Assembly: GCA_050331715.1 (NCBI GenBank)
Contig: JBHJGO010000133.1
Span: 1 to 59,915 of the forward strand
Source: JBHJGO01 sp050331715
Lineage (GTDB): Bacteria; Cyanobacteriota; Cyanobacteriia; Cyanobacteriales; Microcoleaceae
Direction: 5' to 3'
DNA length: 59,915 bases
In this document: positions 46,650 through 56,536 of the stretch, piece after piece
Numbering within the stretch: position 1 is the stretch's first letter
How the letters are laid out: every line of letters starts with the position of its first letter
Position numbers and translations under genes: made by a program
The notes under the pieces: model-generated
Told to the model about the DNA's origin: nothing
What the model saw: only the letters and a program-made list of their open reading frames with translations
Databases searched by the model: none

Positions 46650-47407
46650 GACACAGGGGACACTGAGGTCGGTGAGGTTTGTACAGGTTCAAGCGAGCCA
46701 ACGGATGACAGTTGTTCCCGCATCCATTTCTCAAACAATTCGTCAATCAAGCGACGGCGCATCGAATCATCAAGCTGGGCAGGAATGAACTTCTCCAGAC
46801 GAATGATCACCATCCAGTCCGAAAGCGGACGTGGTGTCCAGAGTTGGTTCGGTTGACTAACCGACAACAACTTACTAATGGCTGGATGGGGCTGTGCCAG
46901 GGAAACCGGCCCCAGTAATCCTCCCGTCTTTGATTCTGGCCCCTCAGAATGTTCACGAGCTGCTTCTGCAAACTCCTGCTCTCCTTCAAGAATCCTGAAG
47001 TAGATTTCATGGGCCAATCCCGGATTTTTTGTCCGGATGAGAGAATAAACAACTTGATCCAGATTGCTTTTTCGGGTGACGAAATAGTTCTCGACTTTGT
47101 TGCTCCAGGTTTCCTTCTTAAACTTTTCTAGCTTAATGGAACGTTCGGCAATGTGATTCAAGTCATCTTCTGCCATGCCATGACTATCGAGCCAGGCTTG
47201 CTTCGCCTCCGGAGAGGTGAGCTTATGCTGATTCATAAACTTTTCAATCGAAGCAGCTCGCTCTTCTTCACTGCATTCGGTGTCGGTGATGGCCCGATCA
47301 ACAATAACTTCCCGGAGAAATTGAGGCATGAGCTGATATCGCTTCAGTAACACCGGAATCTCATCCGCCTGAATCACAGCATCGCCTAGACTGAATGCTC
47401 GTGTCAT
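46646..47407 (-). CDS. SurA/PpiC-type peptidyl-prolyl isomerase of the secretion operon
   Basis: 253 aa from ATG 47407, which has GGAG six bases upstream; the frame extends to 47467 without support. A helical SurA-like N-region (20-130) and a parvulin-like domain (about 135-235: FAEAAREHSEGPESKTGGLLGPV). No signal peptide, so it is probably cytosolic, a known arrangement for PPIases encoded next to cyanobacterial type I exporters. The stop overlaps the exporter start by 4 bp. Confidence 0.85.
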   Translation of the reverse strand: MTRAFSLGDAVIQADEIPVLLKRYQLMPQFLREVIVDRAITDTECSEEERAASIEKFMNQHKLTSPEAKQAWLDSHGMAEDDLNHIAERSIKLEKFKKETWSNKVENYFVTRKSNLDQVVYSLIRTKNPGLAHEIYFRILEGEQEFAEAAREHSEGPESKTGGLLGPVSLAQPHPAISKLLSVSQPNQLWTPRPLSDWMVIIRLEKFIPAQLDDSMRRRLIDELFEKWMREQLSSVGSLEPVQTSPTSVSPVS

Positions 47408-47689
47408 TACATTCTCCAATTGACCCAACATAAATAAAAATAAAAAATCGGAGCTGAGTATTCCCAAAGCCTTTGGCTAGGACAATAGTGCCCTGAAACG
47501 ATAATAGCAGACACCCCAACTCCAACCGCAACAATAGGTGTCAGCTTTCAGGTGTCAGGGATCAGCTTTCAGTCTTTGCCGAGTGCTGAATGCTGAATGA
47601 GGTCTGATCGCCAAGAGCTGAGTACTTGTTTCTCGGTTATTTCAGCTATTCTGCTTAGAAATCAGGAAAACGGTTGTCGCTGAGGGCTT

Positions 47690-47730
47690 AACACCAAGGG
47701 CTGCATGCTAAGGGCTGCATGCTGGGGGTT
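47690..47730. repeat. Short direct repeats near the transposase relics
   Basis: AAGGGCTGCATGCT occurs in two close copies; about 100 bp earlier (47580-47600) GCTGAATGCTGAATG is similarly repeated. These simple direct repeats suggest slippage or remnant repeat DNA. Confidence 0.5.
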
Positions 47731-47801
47731 CAGTACCGTTCTCCTGCCTCAATATTGCTCTAGCGTTTTAAGAAAGTATTAATAAGATGAGGCGAATCGA
47801 C

Positions 47802-47930
47802 TCAGGCCAAAACCGCGTGATTGGTTTGCCCTATTTCTTTTCCAACAGGACGATGACACGGTTTGGGAATGACAGCTTTATAAGCTTGCCAAAAATCGGT
47901 ATGGGTCTTTAGTGATGTTTGAAGAACCAC
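47802..47930 (-). pseudogene. IS1-type transposase fragment
   Basis: A minus-strand frame reads SLKTHTDFWQAYKAVIP, then PVGKEIGQTNH, and stops at 47802. The DFW-x-AYxxVIP...VGKE-GxTNH pattern is that of the IS1-family DDE transposase C-terminal half. No start, no inverted repeats and no rest of the domain: a dead remnant. Confidence 0.65.
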
Positions 47931-48048
47931 ATCTGAGATATTTTTTTGAATTGGTAGCTGGAGCTAAATAGCGATGCCGATCTTTCTCAGAAAGCGATTG
48001 ATAGTATCGTTGCATTTGGATTTCAATTGCACTAGGGTAAGGTTGCAT
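47878..48048 (-). pseudogene. N-terminal fragment of a second transposase type
   Basis: ATG 48048 opens MQPYPSAIEIQMQRYYQSLS and continues EKDRHRYLA, resembling the N-terminus of ISAzo13-like transposases. The homology ends after ~30 codons and the frame runs into the IS1 remnant in another phase, stopping at 47878. The two relics are joined, implying a deletion or nested insertion. Confidence 0.55.
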
Positions 48049-48154
48049 CGGTTCTCCAGCTCAGTAGTCTGCCTCTCTAGGCTACAGACATGACTGGGAA
48101 TGTTTCAACTTATTCAATCCATAATCCTAAGGGCGAAAAGCCGACTCAAAACCC

Positions 48155-50215
48155 ATGACAAATCGCCTCGCCCAATCCAAAAGTCTCTACTTGCGGAAGC
48201 ACGCAGAAAACCCAATTGATTGGTGGCCCTGGTGTGACGAAGCCCTGGCAACCGCCCGCGAGCAGGACAAGCCAATTTTTCTATCAATTGGTTATTCGAG
48301 TTGCCATTGGTGCACGGTGATGGAGGGAGAAGCCTTTTCTGATTCAGCAGTCGCCGAATATATGAATCAGTACTATCTGCCGATCAAAGTTGACCGGGAG
48401 GAACGGCCTGAGATTGACAGCATTTATATGCAAGCGCTACAGATGATGACGGGTCAGGGCGGTTGGCCATTGAATATTTTTCTTGCCCCGGATGATCTGG
48501 TTCCTTTCGTAGGGGGAACCTATTTTCCCCTGGAGCCGCGTTACGGTCGGCCTGGATTCCTGGAGGTGTTGCAGCGGGTTCGAGAGTTTTACACCACCGA
48601 AAAGTCGAAACTCCAGGGCCTCAAGGCTGAAATTCAAAATGCTTTGGTACAGTCTACTGTTGTACCTCCCTCAGAGCTGGGCGAGAACCTCCTGCGAGTC
48701 GGTTTGGATACCAGTACTAAAATTGTTAAGCGCAACAACCACGGTGGCCCTAGATTTCCGATGATCCCGTACGCTTCTGCAACATTGCAGGGAGTCCGGT
48801 TTGAGATTACGGATAGTCAGGCTGCCTGCACGCAGCGGGGACTAGATCTGGCAATTGGGGGAATCTATGATCACGTCGCTGGCGGGTTTCATCGCTACAC
48901 AGTTGATCCAACCTGGACAGTGCCTCACTTCGAGAAGATGCTGTACGACAATGGGCAAATTCTAGAATATCTGGCCAATCTTTGGAGTAGCGGTATTCAG
49001 AAGCCAGCCTTTGAACGGGCGGTAATTGGAACGGTGCAGTGGCTACGGCGGGAGATGACAGCTTCTGAGGGATATTTCTATGCGGCCCAGGATGCGGACA
49101 GTTTCCCTACACCTGAAGAGCTGGAGCCGGAGGAAGGGGCATTCTATGTCTGGAGCTGGCGAGAATTGCAGCAACATTTAACCTCAGAGGAGTTGTTAGA
49201 GCTGCAATCCCATTTCATCATTACCCAGTCTGGAAACTTTGAAGGTCAGATTGTTCTCCAGCGCAGTCACGCTGAAGCGTTGAATTCGGTTACGGAAACG
49301 GCACTGGCAAAATTATTCCAAGTCCGTTACGGAGCAATGCCAGATGAATTAACGACTTTCCCTCCTGCCTCGGACAATCAAGCGGCCAAAACCCAGAACT
49401 GGCCCGGTCGAATTCCAGCGGTGACCGACACCAAAATGATTGTGGCCTGGAATAGCTTGATGATTTCAGGTTTAGCCAGAGCGGCAACGGTGTTCAACCA
49501 ACTGGATTATCTGAATCTAGGGATTCAGGCAGCGCAGTTCATTCTCAACCATCAATGGGTCGATGGACGGATGCATCGCGTGAACTACGAAGGCAGTGCT
49601 GCGGTTCTGGCCCAGGCTGAGGATTATTCACTCTTGATCAAAGCACTGATTGATCTGCATCAAGCCAGTCTAGTTTTTGAGCAAACTGAAGTTCTACCGA
49701 CTTTCTGGTTAGAGACTGCCCTCAAGGTTCAGTCGGAGTTTGACGAATATTTCTGGAGTGTCGAACAGGGCGGTTACTTCAATACGGCTACTGATACTGG
49801 TGCAGAATTGCTAGTACGGGAACGGGGCTACATCGATAACGCGATTCCATCTGGCAATGGGCCTGCGATGACCAACTTAGTGCGGTTGTTTCTGCTGACG
49901 GAGGATCTGAACCTGTTGGATCGGGCTGAACAGGGATTACAAGCCTTTGCCAGCATTATGAAGGATTCTCCCCAGGCTTGTCCCACTCTGTTTATTGCCC
50001 TGGATTGGTATCGTAACAATACCCTGGTTCGCAGTCTTTCTCAGCACGTCACTGAACTGACCTGCCGATACTGGCCAACGGTGATCTTCCGACCCGAAGA
50101 ACAGTTACCGGACGGTACAGTTGGACTGGTGTGTCAGGGATTGAAGTGCAAGAAACCTGCCAATCAACTAGAAGAAATGTTGGAGCAGCTACAGGCAAGT
50201 CAAGTCAGGGCTTAG
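48155..50215 (+). CDS. YyaL-like thioredoxin-domain protein (DUF255 + six-hairpin)
   Basis: 686 aa. The N-terminal thioredoxin-like domain includes SLYLRKHAENPIDWWPW, GYSSCHWCTVM (a CxxC pair) and KVDREERPEID. A long alpha/alpha-barrel region (about 200-650) follows, related to N-acylglucosamine 2-epimerase, with GGIYDHVAGGFHRYTVDPTW and PHFEKMLYDN. Function unknown; it is widely conserved. The 3' end overlaps bciB convergently by 11 bp. Confidence 0.9.
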   Translation: MTNRLAQSKSLYLRKHAENPIDWWPWCDEALATAREQDKPIFLSIGYSSCHWCTVMEGEAFSDSAVAEYMNQYYLPIKVDREERPEIDSIYMQALQMMTGQGGWPLNIFLAPDDLVPFVGGTYFPLEPRYGRPGFLEVLQRVREFYTTEKSKLQGLKAEIQNALVQSTVVPPSELGENLLRVGLDTSTKIVKRNNHGGPRFPMIPYASATLQGVRFEITDSQAACTQRGLDLAIGGIYDHVAGGFHRYTVDPTWTVPHFEKMLYDNGQILEYLANLWSSGIQKPAFERAVIGTVQWLRREMTASEGYFYAAQDADSFPTPEELEPEEGAFYVWSWRELQQHLTSEELLELQSHFIITQSGNFEGQIVLQRSHAEALNSVTETALAKLFQVRYGAMPDELTTFPPASDNQAAKTQNWPGRIPAVTDTKMIVAWNSLMISGLARAATVFNQLDYLNLGIQAAQFILNHQWVDGRMHRVNYEGSAAVLAQAEDYSLLIKALIDLHQASLVFEQTEVLPTFWLETALKVQSEFDEYFWSVEQGGYFNTATDTGAELLVRERGYIDNAIPSGNGPAMTNLVRLFLLTEDLNLLDRAEQGLQAFASIMKDSPQACPTLFIALDWYRNNTLVRSLSQHVTELTCRYWPTVIFRPEEQLPDGTVGLVCQGLKCKKPANQLEEMLEQLQASQVRA

Positions 50216-51446
50216 GGTGATTTGATGGGTTCAACGGACTGCCCTGATTTTTAGGTAACTTGTATTGCTGGACAATTCGCTTGGCAAACTCCGGCACATG
50301 ATCGGCTAGCTTCTTTGGGTGATTGCGCTGTACATAGAGGTAATTGCGAGTGAAGTGGGAATCAATCGAGAATCGTGCATACTCCAGTCCTTTGGGGCCA
50401 AAGCGTTCAATTACCACCCCCATCATTTTTGCGGCCCACATTGGCAGGGTGACGCCCTTGTCATAGGCAGGAATACTCTGTTGAACCGCCTGCTGCCGTT
50501 GACCCTGGGAAGTAACCGGCTGGGTTTCAAGCTGTGGCATCACCAGATCCAGCATTTCCTGTCCGGTGGAATTGCGAACCACCACCCACTGCCATTTGAA
50601 CGGCGCTCCCATGTAGCCCACGACCAAATCGGCCAGGGAATTCACATAGTCAAAACAACTGAGGCAGGATGGCGCAAAAATATCCTTCAATTCCTTCGTG
50701 TTCAGGCCGAAAAAGGGCACGGTTTCGACAGAGCCATCCTCATGTTTGAAGTGAACTCGGAAATCCTGCATAAATTCATAATGCACTACTGTTTCTGGAG
50801 AGCGGCTGGTGGTTTCCAAGAACTTTTGCAATCCTGCACGAGTCACGTTGTCCACACAGGGTGTTCCCAAAATGTAAAGTTTTTCCAGCCCTAACCTATC
50901 TTCAACCGCCCGCAACGCCTGAATTTGACAGCCGACGCCAATCACCAACAGCCGCTTCATGCCGGATTGTTCCACCTGTTCCAGGACGGAAAGATTGGGG
51001 GATAGCGTTGGCTTATTCACTCGTGCTGCTAAAACCTCTTCTGGGGTTCGAGCAATCACTGGCATGGGTTGGAATCGGTCTTCAGGTGTATTTTGCACGC
51101 AGACCACCCCTTCCACTTTCCCCTGAGTCAACATCTCACAGGCAATAGTGCTGACAATTCCTGTCCACTGTGCCCCTGGAATCGGTTGCTGCTTCCGAGC
51201 GGCGAACATATCCTGATGCACCCCGAAATAGAGATCATCAGGATTATCCAGATCACGGCTACGACCATGAGCTTGAGCTTCCAGCTCAGGAATCTGTTGA
51301 TTCAGAAAAGCGCACGCTTCCTTGACGTAGTGGATGTAGTAGGTATCACAGAAGCCACACTCACTACAGAGTTCCTTTGCGGGACGGCGGCTTCCGGCTT
51401 TTAGAGCTTTGGCTTTTCGATGGGCAGGTTCCTGAACTGAAGTCAT
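50205..51446 (-). CDS. bciB: BciB-type 3,8-divinyl chlorophyllide 8-vinyl reductase
   Basis: 413 aa. F420H2-dehydrogenase beta-subunit family with an iron-sulfur Cys set near residues 27-45 (CSECGFCDTYYIHYVKEAC) and further Cys in LGTPCVDNVTRAG and CLSCFDY. This is the ferredoxin-dependent enzyme that reduces the 8-vinyl group in chlorophyll synthesis in most cyanobacteria (slr1923 type). It supports a photosynthetic host. 7-hydroxymethyl-chlorophyll a reductase is the main alternative within the family. Confidence 0.9.
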   Translation of the reverse strand: MTSVQEPAHRKAKALKAGSRRPAKELCSECGFCDTYYIHYVKEACAFLNQQIPELEAQAHGRSRDLDNPDDLYFGVHQDMFAARKQQPIPGAQWTGIVSTIACEMLTQGKVEGVVCVQNTPEDRFQPMPVIARTPEEVLAARVNKPTLSPNLSVLEQVEQSGMKRLLVIGVGCQIQALRAVEDRLGLEKLYILGTPCVDNVTRAGLQKFLETTSRSPETVVHYEFMQDFRVHFKHEDGSVETVPFFGLNTKELKDIFAPSCLSCFDYVNSLADLVVGYMGAPFKWQWVVVRNSTGQEMLDLVMPQLETQPVTSQGQRQQAVQQSIPAYDKGVTLPMWAAKMMGVVIERFGPKGLEYARFSIDSHFTRNYLYVQRNHPKKLADHVPEFAKRIVQQYKLPKNQGSPLNPSNHPKP

Positions 51447-51692
51447 ATTTGACGTGATGTGATGGATGACGGTTTAACGGATTAAATTAATTCTCAAAAT
51501 CAATTCTCCCCGTATCGTACTGAGAAATTCAGAAGTTGTAAGCATTTGTAAAGATTTTTATAAATTTGCGCTGAAAACCCTGACGGATTAAACCACGGCA
51601 ATCCTTCTAGAAGAGTCTCACCCTGATTAAAATGAAAAGGAGAGATCTTGGGTGCTTCATAACTCTGACATCAACTTCGTTTATGGAGCCGT

Positions 51693-53432
51693 ATGCGTTT
51701 TAACACACTGAAGAGTAGATTATTGCAAGCCATAGTTCTCACAGGTTTTGCTCTCGCTGGTTTTGCCTTTGTTTCCAAGACAGCAGATATGGACACAGAG
51801 AATGTTACCAATCAAACGATTGCTGTTAGTGACGGAAGAACAAAACAAACGATACTTTCAGACGAAGATTATTCCTCAACCGAAACAAAGTGGACACTGA
51901 TTCAAGACCCCATCTTAGGAGCTAATATCACGGGAGTTCGTTACTATGGAACACAAGATTCTTTCTTGAACATTGTCAAATCATCGCAAGGTTGGATCAG
52001 TCAAGACAAATCTAAAGAACCGTTTAAAGGGACAGAATATACCGATAAGCACGGCAATATCACCCGAATGCCACCCAATGATAAGCCGCGAATTATTGTT
52101 AACCTCTCTCATTTGAAAGCTGGCGATCGCTACGTAGTGATGCACGATGGTGAAGGAGAACTGGAGTTTACTACCGGCTGGAGTCTTGTCTCCAAACCAG
52201 CGCCCAATCGCTACATCGTAAAAGGCAATCGAGATCGGGGTCGTTTTGCTAACTTACACCTCAAGTCAACGAACCCCAATGATTACTTGCGTAATCTTCG
52301 TGTTGTGATGGAAAAGGATTTAGACCTTTATGAAAATCAGGTGTTCGGCACTGAAATGATCGGTCTCTTAGAGGATTTTCACGTCTTGCGTTTCATGGAT
52401 TGGGGACAGACTAACGGTTCTAATATAGTGAACTGGGCGCAACGTCCGAAAGTTGATGATGTCACCTACACAAATGGTGGAGGAATACCGCTAGAAGTGA
52501 TAGCGGATTTGTCAAATCGAATTATTGCCCACCCCTGGATTTGTATTCCCCATCAGGCAAATGATGATTACATTCGCCGCTCGGCCGAATTGATGCGCGA
52601 TATGGTTGACCCTCGTCTGAACGTATATGTGGAATACAGCAACGAAGTGTGGAACCGAAAGTTTCAGCAAACCAGTTGGGTAGAGGATAACCTGGTTGCA
52701 CCCAATAAACCCAATGGTGTGAAGTCAAAGGTCGCAACGCACTATGCTAACCGGGCTGCCGATGTCATGGAGATTTATAGAGAGGTATTTGCAGAAAAAG
52801 GTCAAGCAGATCGTGTTGTCGGAGTCTTAGCGTCTAAGGCAGTCAGCGATTGGCATACGGAGCAAATGTTGATGTACCTCCAGCACAATAACAAGCTGGA
52901 TCTATTTGACGTTGTGGCCATCGCTCCCTACTTCGGGGGAAAAATTGGTGACGATAAAAATATGGACTACCTTGTAGAATGGGCCACAAGTGGCGATGCT
53001 GGTATGGACAAGCTATTCCAGGAATTAAGGGACGGATCGGCGGCCAATCTACCAAAAGACACAAAAGCGGGTGCAATCCACCAGGCCATCGAGCATGCAA
53101 AAAAGCAAAAAGTGTTGGCTGATCAGTACGGGCTTGAACTGGTTGCCTACGAAGGCGGTCAACATCTTGCTGGTGGGCCTAAAGCGCGTAACAACAATGA
53201 AGTTGCTGATATGTTCGTCCGCGCGAATCGTGATCCACAGATGGAAACCCTGTACAGTGACTATTTTGCACAGTGGTATCAACTGGGGGGTGGCATGTTC
53301 GCCCACTTTGGCACCATTGGTGAATCAACTAAGTTTGGGAGTTGGAATATCATCGAGAATAAGGATGATCAAACATCATCGAAGAAACGAGCACTGTTCC
53401 GTATTCTTGAGGATCATAAGAAAACAAAATGA
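51693..53432 (+). CDS. Exported glycoside-hydrolase-like protein
   Basis: 579 aa with a signal peptide (1-30) and GGAG before the start. A beta-rich domain (50-200) is followed by a TIM-barrel-like part. VYVEYSNEVWN near 310 carries an Asn-Glu pair typical of the acid/base in clan GH-A, and LELVAYEGGQH near 490 offers a nucleophile Glu. It resembles cellulose-binding or arabinofuranosidase-like proteins. The family assignment is tentative and the substrate unknown. The 3' end overlaps the helicase gene by 19 bp. Confidence 0.75.
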   Translation: MRFNTLKSRLLQAIVLTGFALAGFAFVSKTADMDTENVTNQTIAVSDGRTKQTILSDEDYSSTETKWTLIQDPILGANITGVRYYGTQDSFLNIVKSSQGWISQDKSKEPFKGTEYTDKHGNITRMPPNDKPRIIVNLSHLKAGDRYVVMHDGEGELEFTTGWSLVSKPAPNRYIVKGNRDRGRFANLHLKSTNPNDYLRNLRVVMEKDLDLYENQVFGTEMIGLLEDFHVLRFMDWGQTNGSNIVNWAQRPKVDDVTYTNGGGIPLEVIADLSNRIIAHPWICIPHQANDDYIRRSAELMRDMVDPRLNVYVEYSNEVWNRKFQQTSWVEDNLVAPNKPNGVKSKVATHYANRAADVMEIYREVFAEKGQADRVVGVLASKAVSDWHTEQMLMYLQHNNKLDLFDVVAIAPYFGGKIGDDKNMDYLVEWATSGDAGMDKLFQELRDGSAANLPKDTKAGAIHQAIEHAKKQKVLADQYGLELVAYEGGQHLAGGPKARNNNEVADMFVRANRDPQMETLYSDYFAQWYQLGGGMFAHFGTIGESTKFGSWNIIENKDDQTSSKKRALFRILEDHKKTK

Positions 53433-55753
53433 CTGGAAAACCGATGTTTTAAAGCCAGAAAAACGGGGCAGGGTTTTTGATCCTGTAAATTCTCAGGTTT
53501 TTGCCAGGAAAAGGGAGCCTGACGGGCTGCCGACATCCATAACAATTTTTTCGCACGGGTCATTGCCACGTAGAGTAACCGATATTCCTCTGCTTTTTTG
53601 AGATTACCAGCCTGTTCCCAAGCAGCCATCACACTGGGAACTGGATCGTTATGAAGAGAGGCTCGAATTTGCGCTCGTGCTACAGCCGACACACCATAAT
53701 CTCCCAAGAATCGACTCTGGGGCAACACTCGCAGACTACCTGGAATCGTTGATTCATGCAGGAACGGCAAGAATACGTAATCCCAATCCAGTCCCTTTGC
53801 TTTGTGCATGGTGACAATCGTTAGCTGCCCGGAGCGAGTGAACGGACTTTCTCCTGGGTTATCGTTGTCCACCTCAATCGGATCGAAGCGTTCCGAGCTG
53901 ACAATTTCACCTAAGACCTTTAAGACTCCGGTTAGATTATTATCTCCAACTGTTTGCTGGGCAACCCGTTCAGCCAGTTTATCAGCGGTTGCCAATTCGC
54001 TCTGTTCATATTTCAGAGACAGGGCCAGAAAAGATATCAATTGATAGGGCGGCAAATCTAACTTTGCTTGCAATAAACTGCAGCAGAATCGGCGACATTG
54101 TTTGGTAGCGTCTGACTGCGGTGGATCGAGCGGCCCAGGATAGAGAAATTGTTCAGGCTTGGTGGCAACGGCATTGAAATCCTGGAGTGGGATGAGATTT
54201 CTATCGCCTAGTACCTTCAGGGCTGACTTCAGATAATCTGGAGAATGGGGCCGATCAATAAATTGCAACAGTGAGAGGAGTTCTGCTGGAATTCTGGAGT
54301 GGCGGGCATTTTGAGAGGTATTGTAGAGTCGTAATCCTTGCTCCGTTAGGTCGGTGGGGAGCTGATTTTCTTCTGGATTTTTTAGAATATTGGCGATGAA
54401 TTCGGCTTGGCTATTTTCCCGCACGAGAATTGCAAATTTCCCCTTGGGATCGGTCTGCATCAGTTGGGAAATGCGTTGCGTTATGCGGCTTACGGTTCGA
54501 TAGATGTCCCCAGGTTGGCAGAGTTCCAGTCCTTTTCCCTGGGGTTGAGGATTGGCATCCGTTTGGGGATCACCGGATTCAACGGGATGAATCAGTTGTT
54601 CACGGAAGGGTTGTTCGGTTCCAGCCAACTGCGCTTGATTGACCCACTGCACCGCAAAATTGGCCGCATCCATGATGATTTGAGAACTGCGCCCAGCTCG
54701 ATTCATAGTGGCCAGTCGTTGCATCTGCTGACATTCTGAACAAAATTGGCGGAAGTAGGTAGGGTCAGCCGGAGTAAAGGTAGAGTTAATGGCTTGATTT
54801 GGATCCCCCACTCGCACCAGGTTTAAGGCGAGGTTCAAATCTGGTTCGCTCTGGACTGCCACGGTTGCAGCGGGACGCGCCAGAATTTTTAATAATCGAC
54901 TCTGGAGCGGCGTTGAATCCTGGGCTTCGTCCTCGAAGACAGCAAAGATTTGGGACTGCCAATGCCGACGAATTTGGTCATATTGCAACACTCGCAGGGC
55001 CGCTAGAATCATTTCGTCATAGTCAATCAGGCTATTTTCCTGCAATAGGGTCTGGTAATTGTCGTACAGTCCAGCGGCAATCTCTAGAATGCCGTAGTCG
55101 TCGGAGCCTTGCTCAGCAATCTCTCGTAGCTTTTCGGGTGTTAATCCAGAACTCTTGGCTTCCTGAATAATGCGCCAGGAAAGATCCGGCAGCACTTCTG
55201 TCCGCAGAACCGTTTGCCGTCGCAGTCGCTCCGTTTCTTCTGCATCGAAGGATATTCCTTCAATCAGACGTTGGTATTGCTTCGGATGTTGATTGATCCA
55301 CTGTTCCACTACAGTTCGGGTGATGCGGTTACTGGGGGTGGGCAGGATCAGGGTAGAATTTTGCAGATCTAATCCTGACAGTTCCCGATGACTATTGGCA
55401 ATGTACAGAGCTAGTCCATGCAGCGTATGCACTACAAATCCAGTGGAGGACAGATTCATTTCCCGCAACTCTTGGCGAATTTTGACCCGAATATTGGCTG
55501 CTGCCGCACGGGTGAAGGTGACTACAACCAATTGCTTCTGGGGATGGAGCTGAAAGCGGGCAATGGCGATCGCCGCAGCCTTTGCCATTCCGGTTGATTT
55601 CCCGGCTCCCGGAACCGCTGAGATGGCCAGCGGCCCCCCTTGCCAGTCAGCCATCTGTTGCTGACCGGGGCGTAGAGTGGCTCGAACGGTCTGCAAGAGT
55701 GGGTCAGAATTTGATCGGGTAGGTGGAGAATCTGGGGTGAAATCGTCTGTCAT
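53414..55753 (-). CDS. UvrD/Rep-family ATP-dependent DNA helicase
   Basis: 779 aa. Superfamily 1 motifs in order: Walker A AVPGAGKSTGMAKA near 49, TFTRAAAANIRVKI, Walker B AVFEDEAQDST, motif III RVGDPNQAIN, TMHKAKGLDWDYVFLP and LLYVAMTRAKKLLW. A UvrD-like 3'-5' helicase probably acting in repair or recombination. The long N-terminal tail precedes a normal core, and the C-terminus lacks a nuclease domain. Confidence 0.92.
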   Translation of the reverse strand: MTDDFTPDSPPTRSNSDPLLQTVRATLRPGQQQMADWQGGPLAISAVPGAGKSTGMAKAAAIAIARFQLHPQKQLVVVTFTRAAAANIRVKIRQELREMNLSSTGFVVHTLHGLALYIANSHRELSGLDLQNSTLILPTPSNRITRTVVEQWINQHPKQYQRLIEGISFDAEETERLRRQTVLRTEVLPDLSWRIIQEAKSSGLTPEKLREIAEQGSDDYGILEIAAGLYDNYQTLLQENSLIDYDEMILAALRVLQYDQIRRHWQSQIFAVFEDEAQDSTPLQSRLLKILARPAATVAVQSEPDLNLALNLVRVGDPNQAINSTFTPADPTYFRQFCSECQQMQRLATMNRAGRSSQIIMDAANFAVQWVNQAQLAGTEQPFREQLIHPVESGDPQTDANPQPQGKGLELCQPGDIYRTVSRITQRISQLMQTDPKGKFAILVRENSQAEFIANILKNPEENQLPTDLTEQGLRLYNTSQNARHSRIPAELLSLLQFIDRPHSPDYLKSALKVLGDRNLIPLQDFNAVATKPEQFLYPGPLDPPQSDATKQCRRFCCSLLQAKLDLPPYQLISFLALSLKYEQSELATADKLAERVAQQTVGDNNLTGVLKVLGEIVSSERFDPIEVDNDNPGESPFTRSGQLTIVTMHKAKGLDWDYVFLPFLHESTIPGSLRVLPQSRFLGDYGVSAVARAQIRASLHNDPVPSVMAAWEQAGNLKKAEEYRLLYVAMTRAKKLLWMSAARQAPFSWQKPENLQDQKPCPVFLALKHRFSSHFVFL

Positions 55754-55826
55754 ATTGTCTGTAGGCTGATTTGTAGCAGTCGAAAAGCTACAGTAAGAAT
55801 GTCCTGTCTACCTCTTAATTGTAAGG

Positions 55827-56024
55827 ATGCTGACCCTGAGCTACCCTCATGTTGACAAGCAGGAGAATCAACCTGCACGGTTACAGCGATCGCCCCGTAT
55901 TCGAGTTGCACAGATTGTAATCGATCAGGAAATTAACCAGGAATGGGAGCATTTTCAAACTACAACAACCCAGGTTGCTAGATCACCCTTCTATACAAGG
56001 ATGAAAGCTAGAGGTCTGATGTAG
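55827..56024 (+). pseudogene. DUF433-like antitoxin fragment with internal deletion
   Basis: 65 aa. The start, MLTLSYPHVDKQENQPARLQRSP, and RIRVAQIVID resemble the N-terminus of DUF433 antitoxin-like proteins. The end, QEINQEWEHF...SPFYTRMKARGLM, resembles the family C-terminus. About 35-40 middle residues (helix-turn-helix region) seem to be deleted in frame. No toxin partner is adjacent. The ATG is almost fused to the AAGG. Confidence 0.5.
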
Positions 56025-56056
56025 ATGACTGTTGACTTTTACATGGATGTTCACCT

Positions 56057-56536
56057 ATGACCATTATTAAACTAAACACGACAGTTCTGAATCAATTGGA
56101 TCTGTCTCCAGTCCAATCTGTGATCGAAGTCTGGTTGCAGGAACAATCAATTGGTCAACACGAACAACAACTTCAGTTTGAGATTGATTTTCCCCGCGAA
56201 CCTGAAGACCCCCGTGAACTTTCAGAGATTCCGGAGGTTAGGCTTTGGTTTGTTCGGTTGGACAGTGTGTATCCCTGGTTGCCCTTTTTGCTGGACTGGA
56301 AATCAGGGGAATTGGCCCGCTATGCTGCGATGCTCGTCCCTCACCAATTTCACCGGACTGAGGGAATTCAGTATAACCCCGAAGCCCTGGAAATTTTTCT
56401 GATGAGTAAGGTATTCATTCTAATCAACTGGCTGCAACAGCAGAATGTCCCCAGCCAATCTCGGATTCAGGCGATGGCAAAAATGCTGGGCTATGATCTG
56501 GACAGCGAATTATTTAACTTTTTGGCTCAGAGTTGA
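56057..56536 (+). CDS. crr6: CRR6 family NDH-1 assembly protein
   Basis: 159 aa. It contains the conserved EPEDPRELSEIPEVRLWFVRLDS, PWLPFLLDW, MLVPHQF and EGIQYNPEALEIF of the Chlororespiratory Reduction 6 (DUF1817) family. CRR6 assists maturation of the NDH-1 subunit NdhI in cyanobacteria and chloroplasts. A soluble cytosolic protein. Confidence 0.9.
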   Translation: MTIIKLNTTVLNQLDLSPVQSVIEVWLQEQSIGQHEQQLQFEIDFPREPEDPRELSEIPEVRLWFVRLDSVYPWLPFLLDWKSGELARYAAMLVPHQFHRTEGIQYNPEALEIFLMSKVFILINWLQQQNVPSQSRIQAMAKMLGYDLDSELFNFLAQS

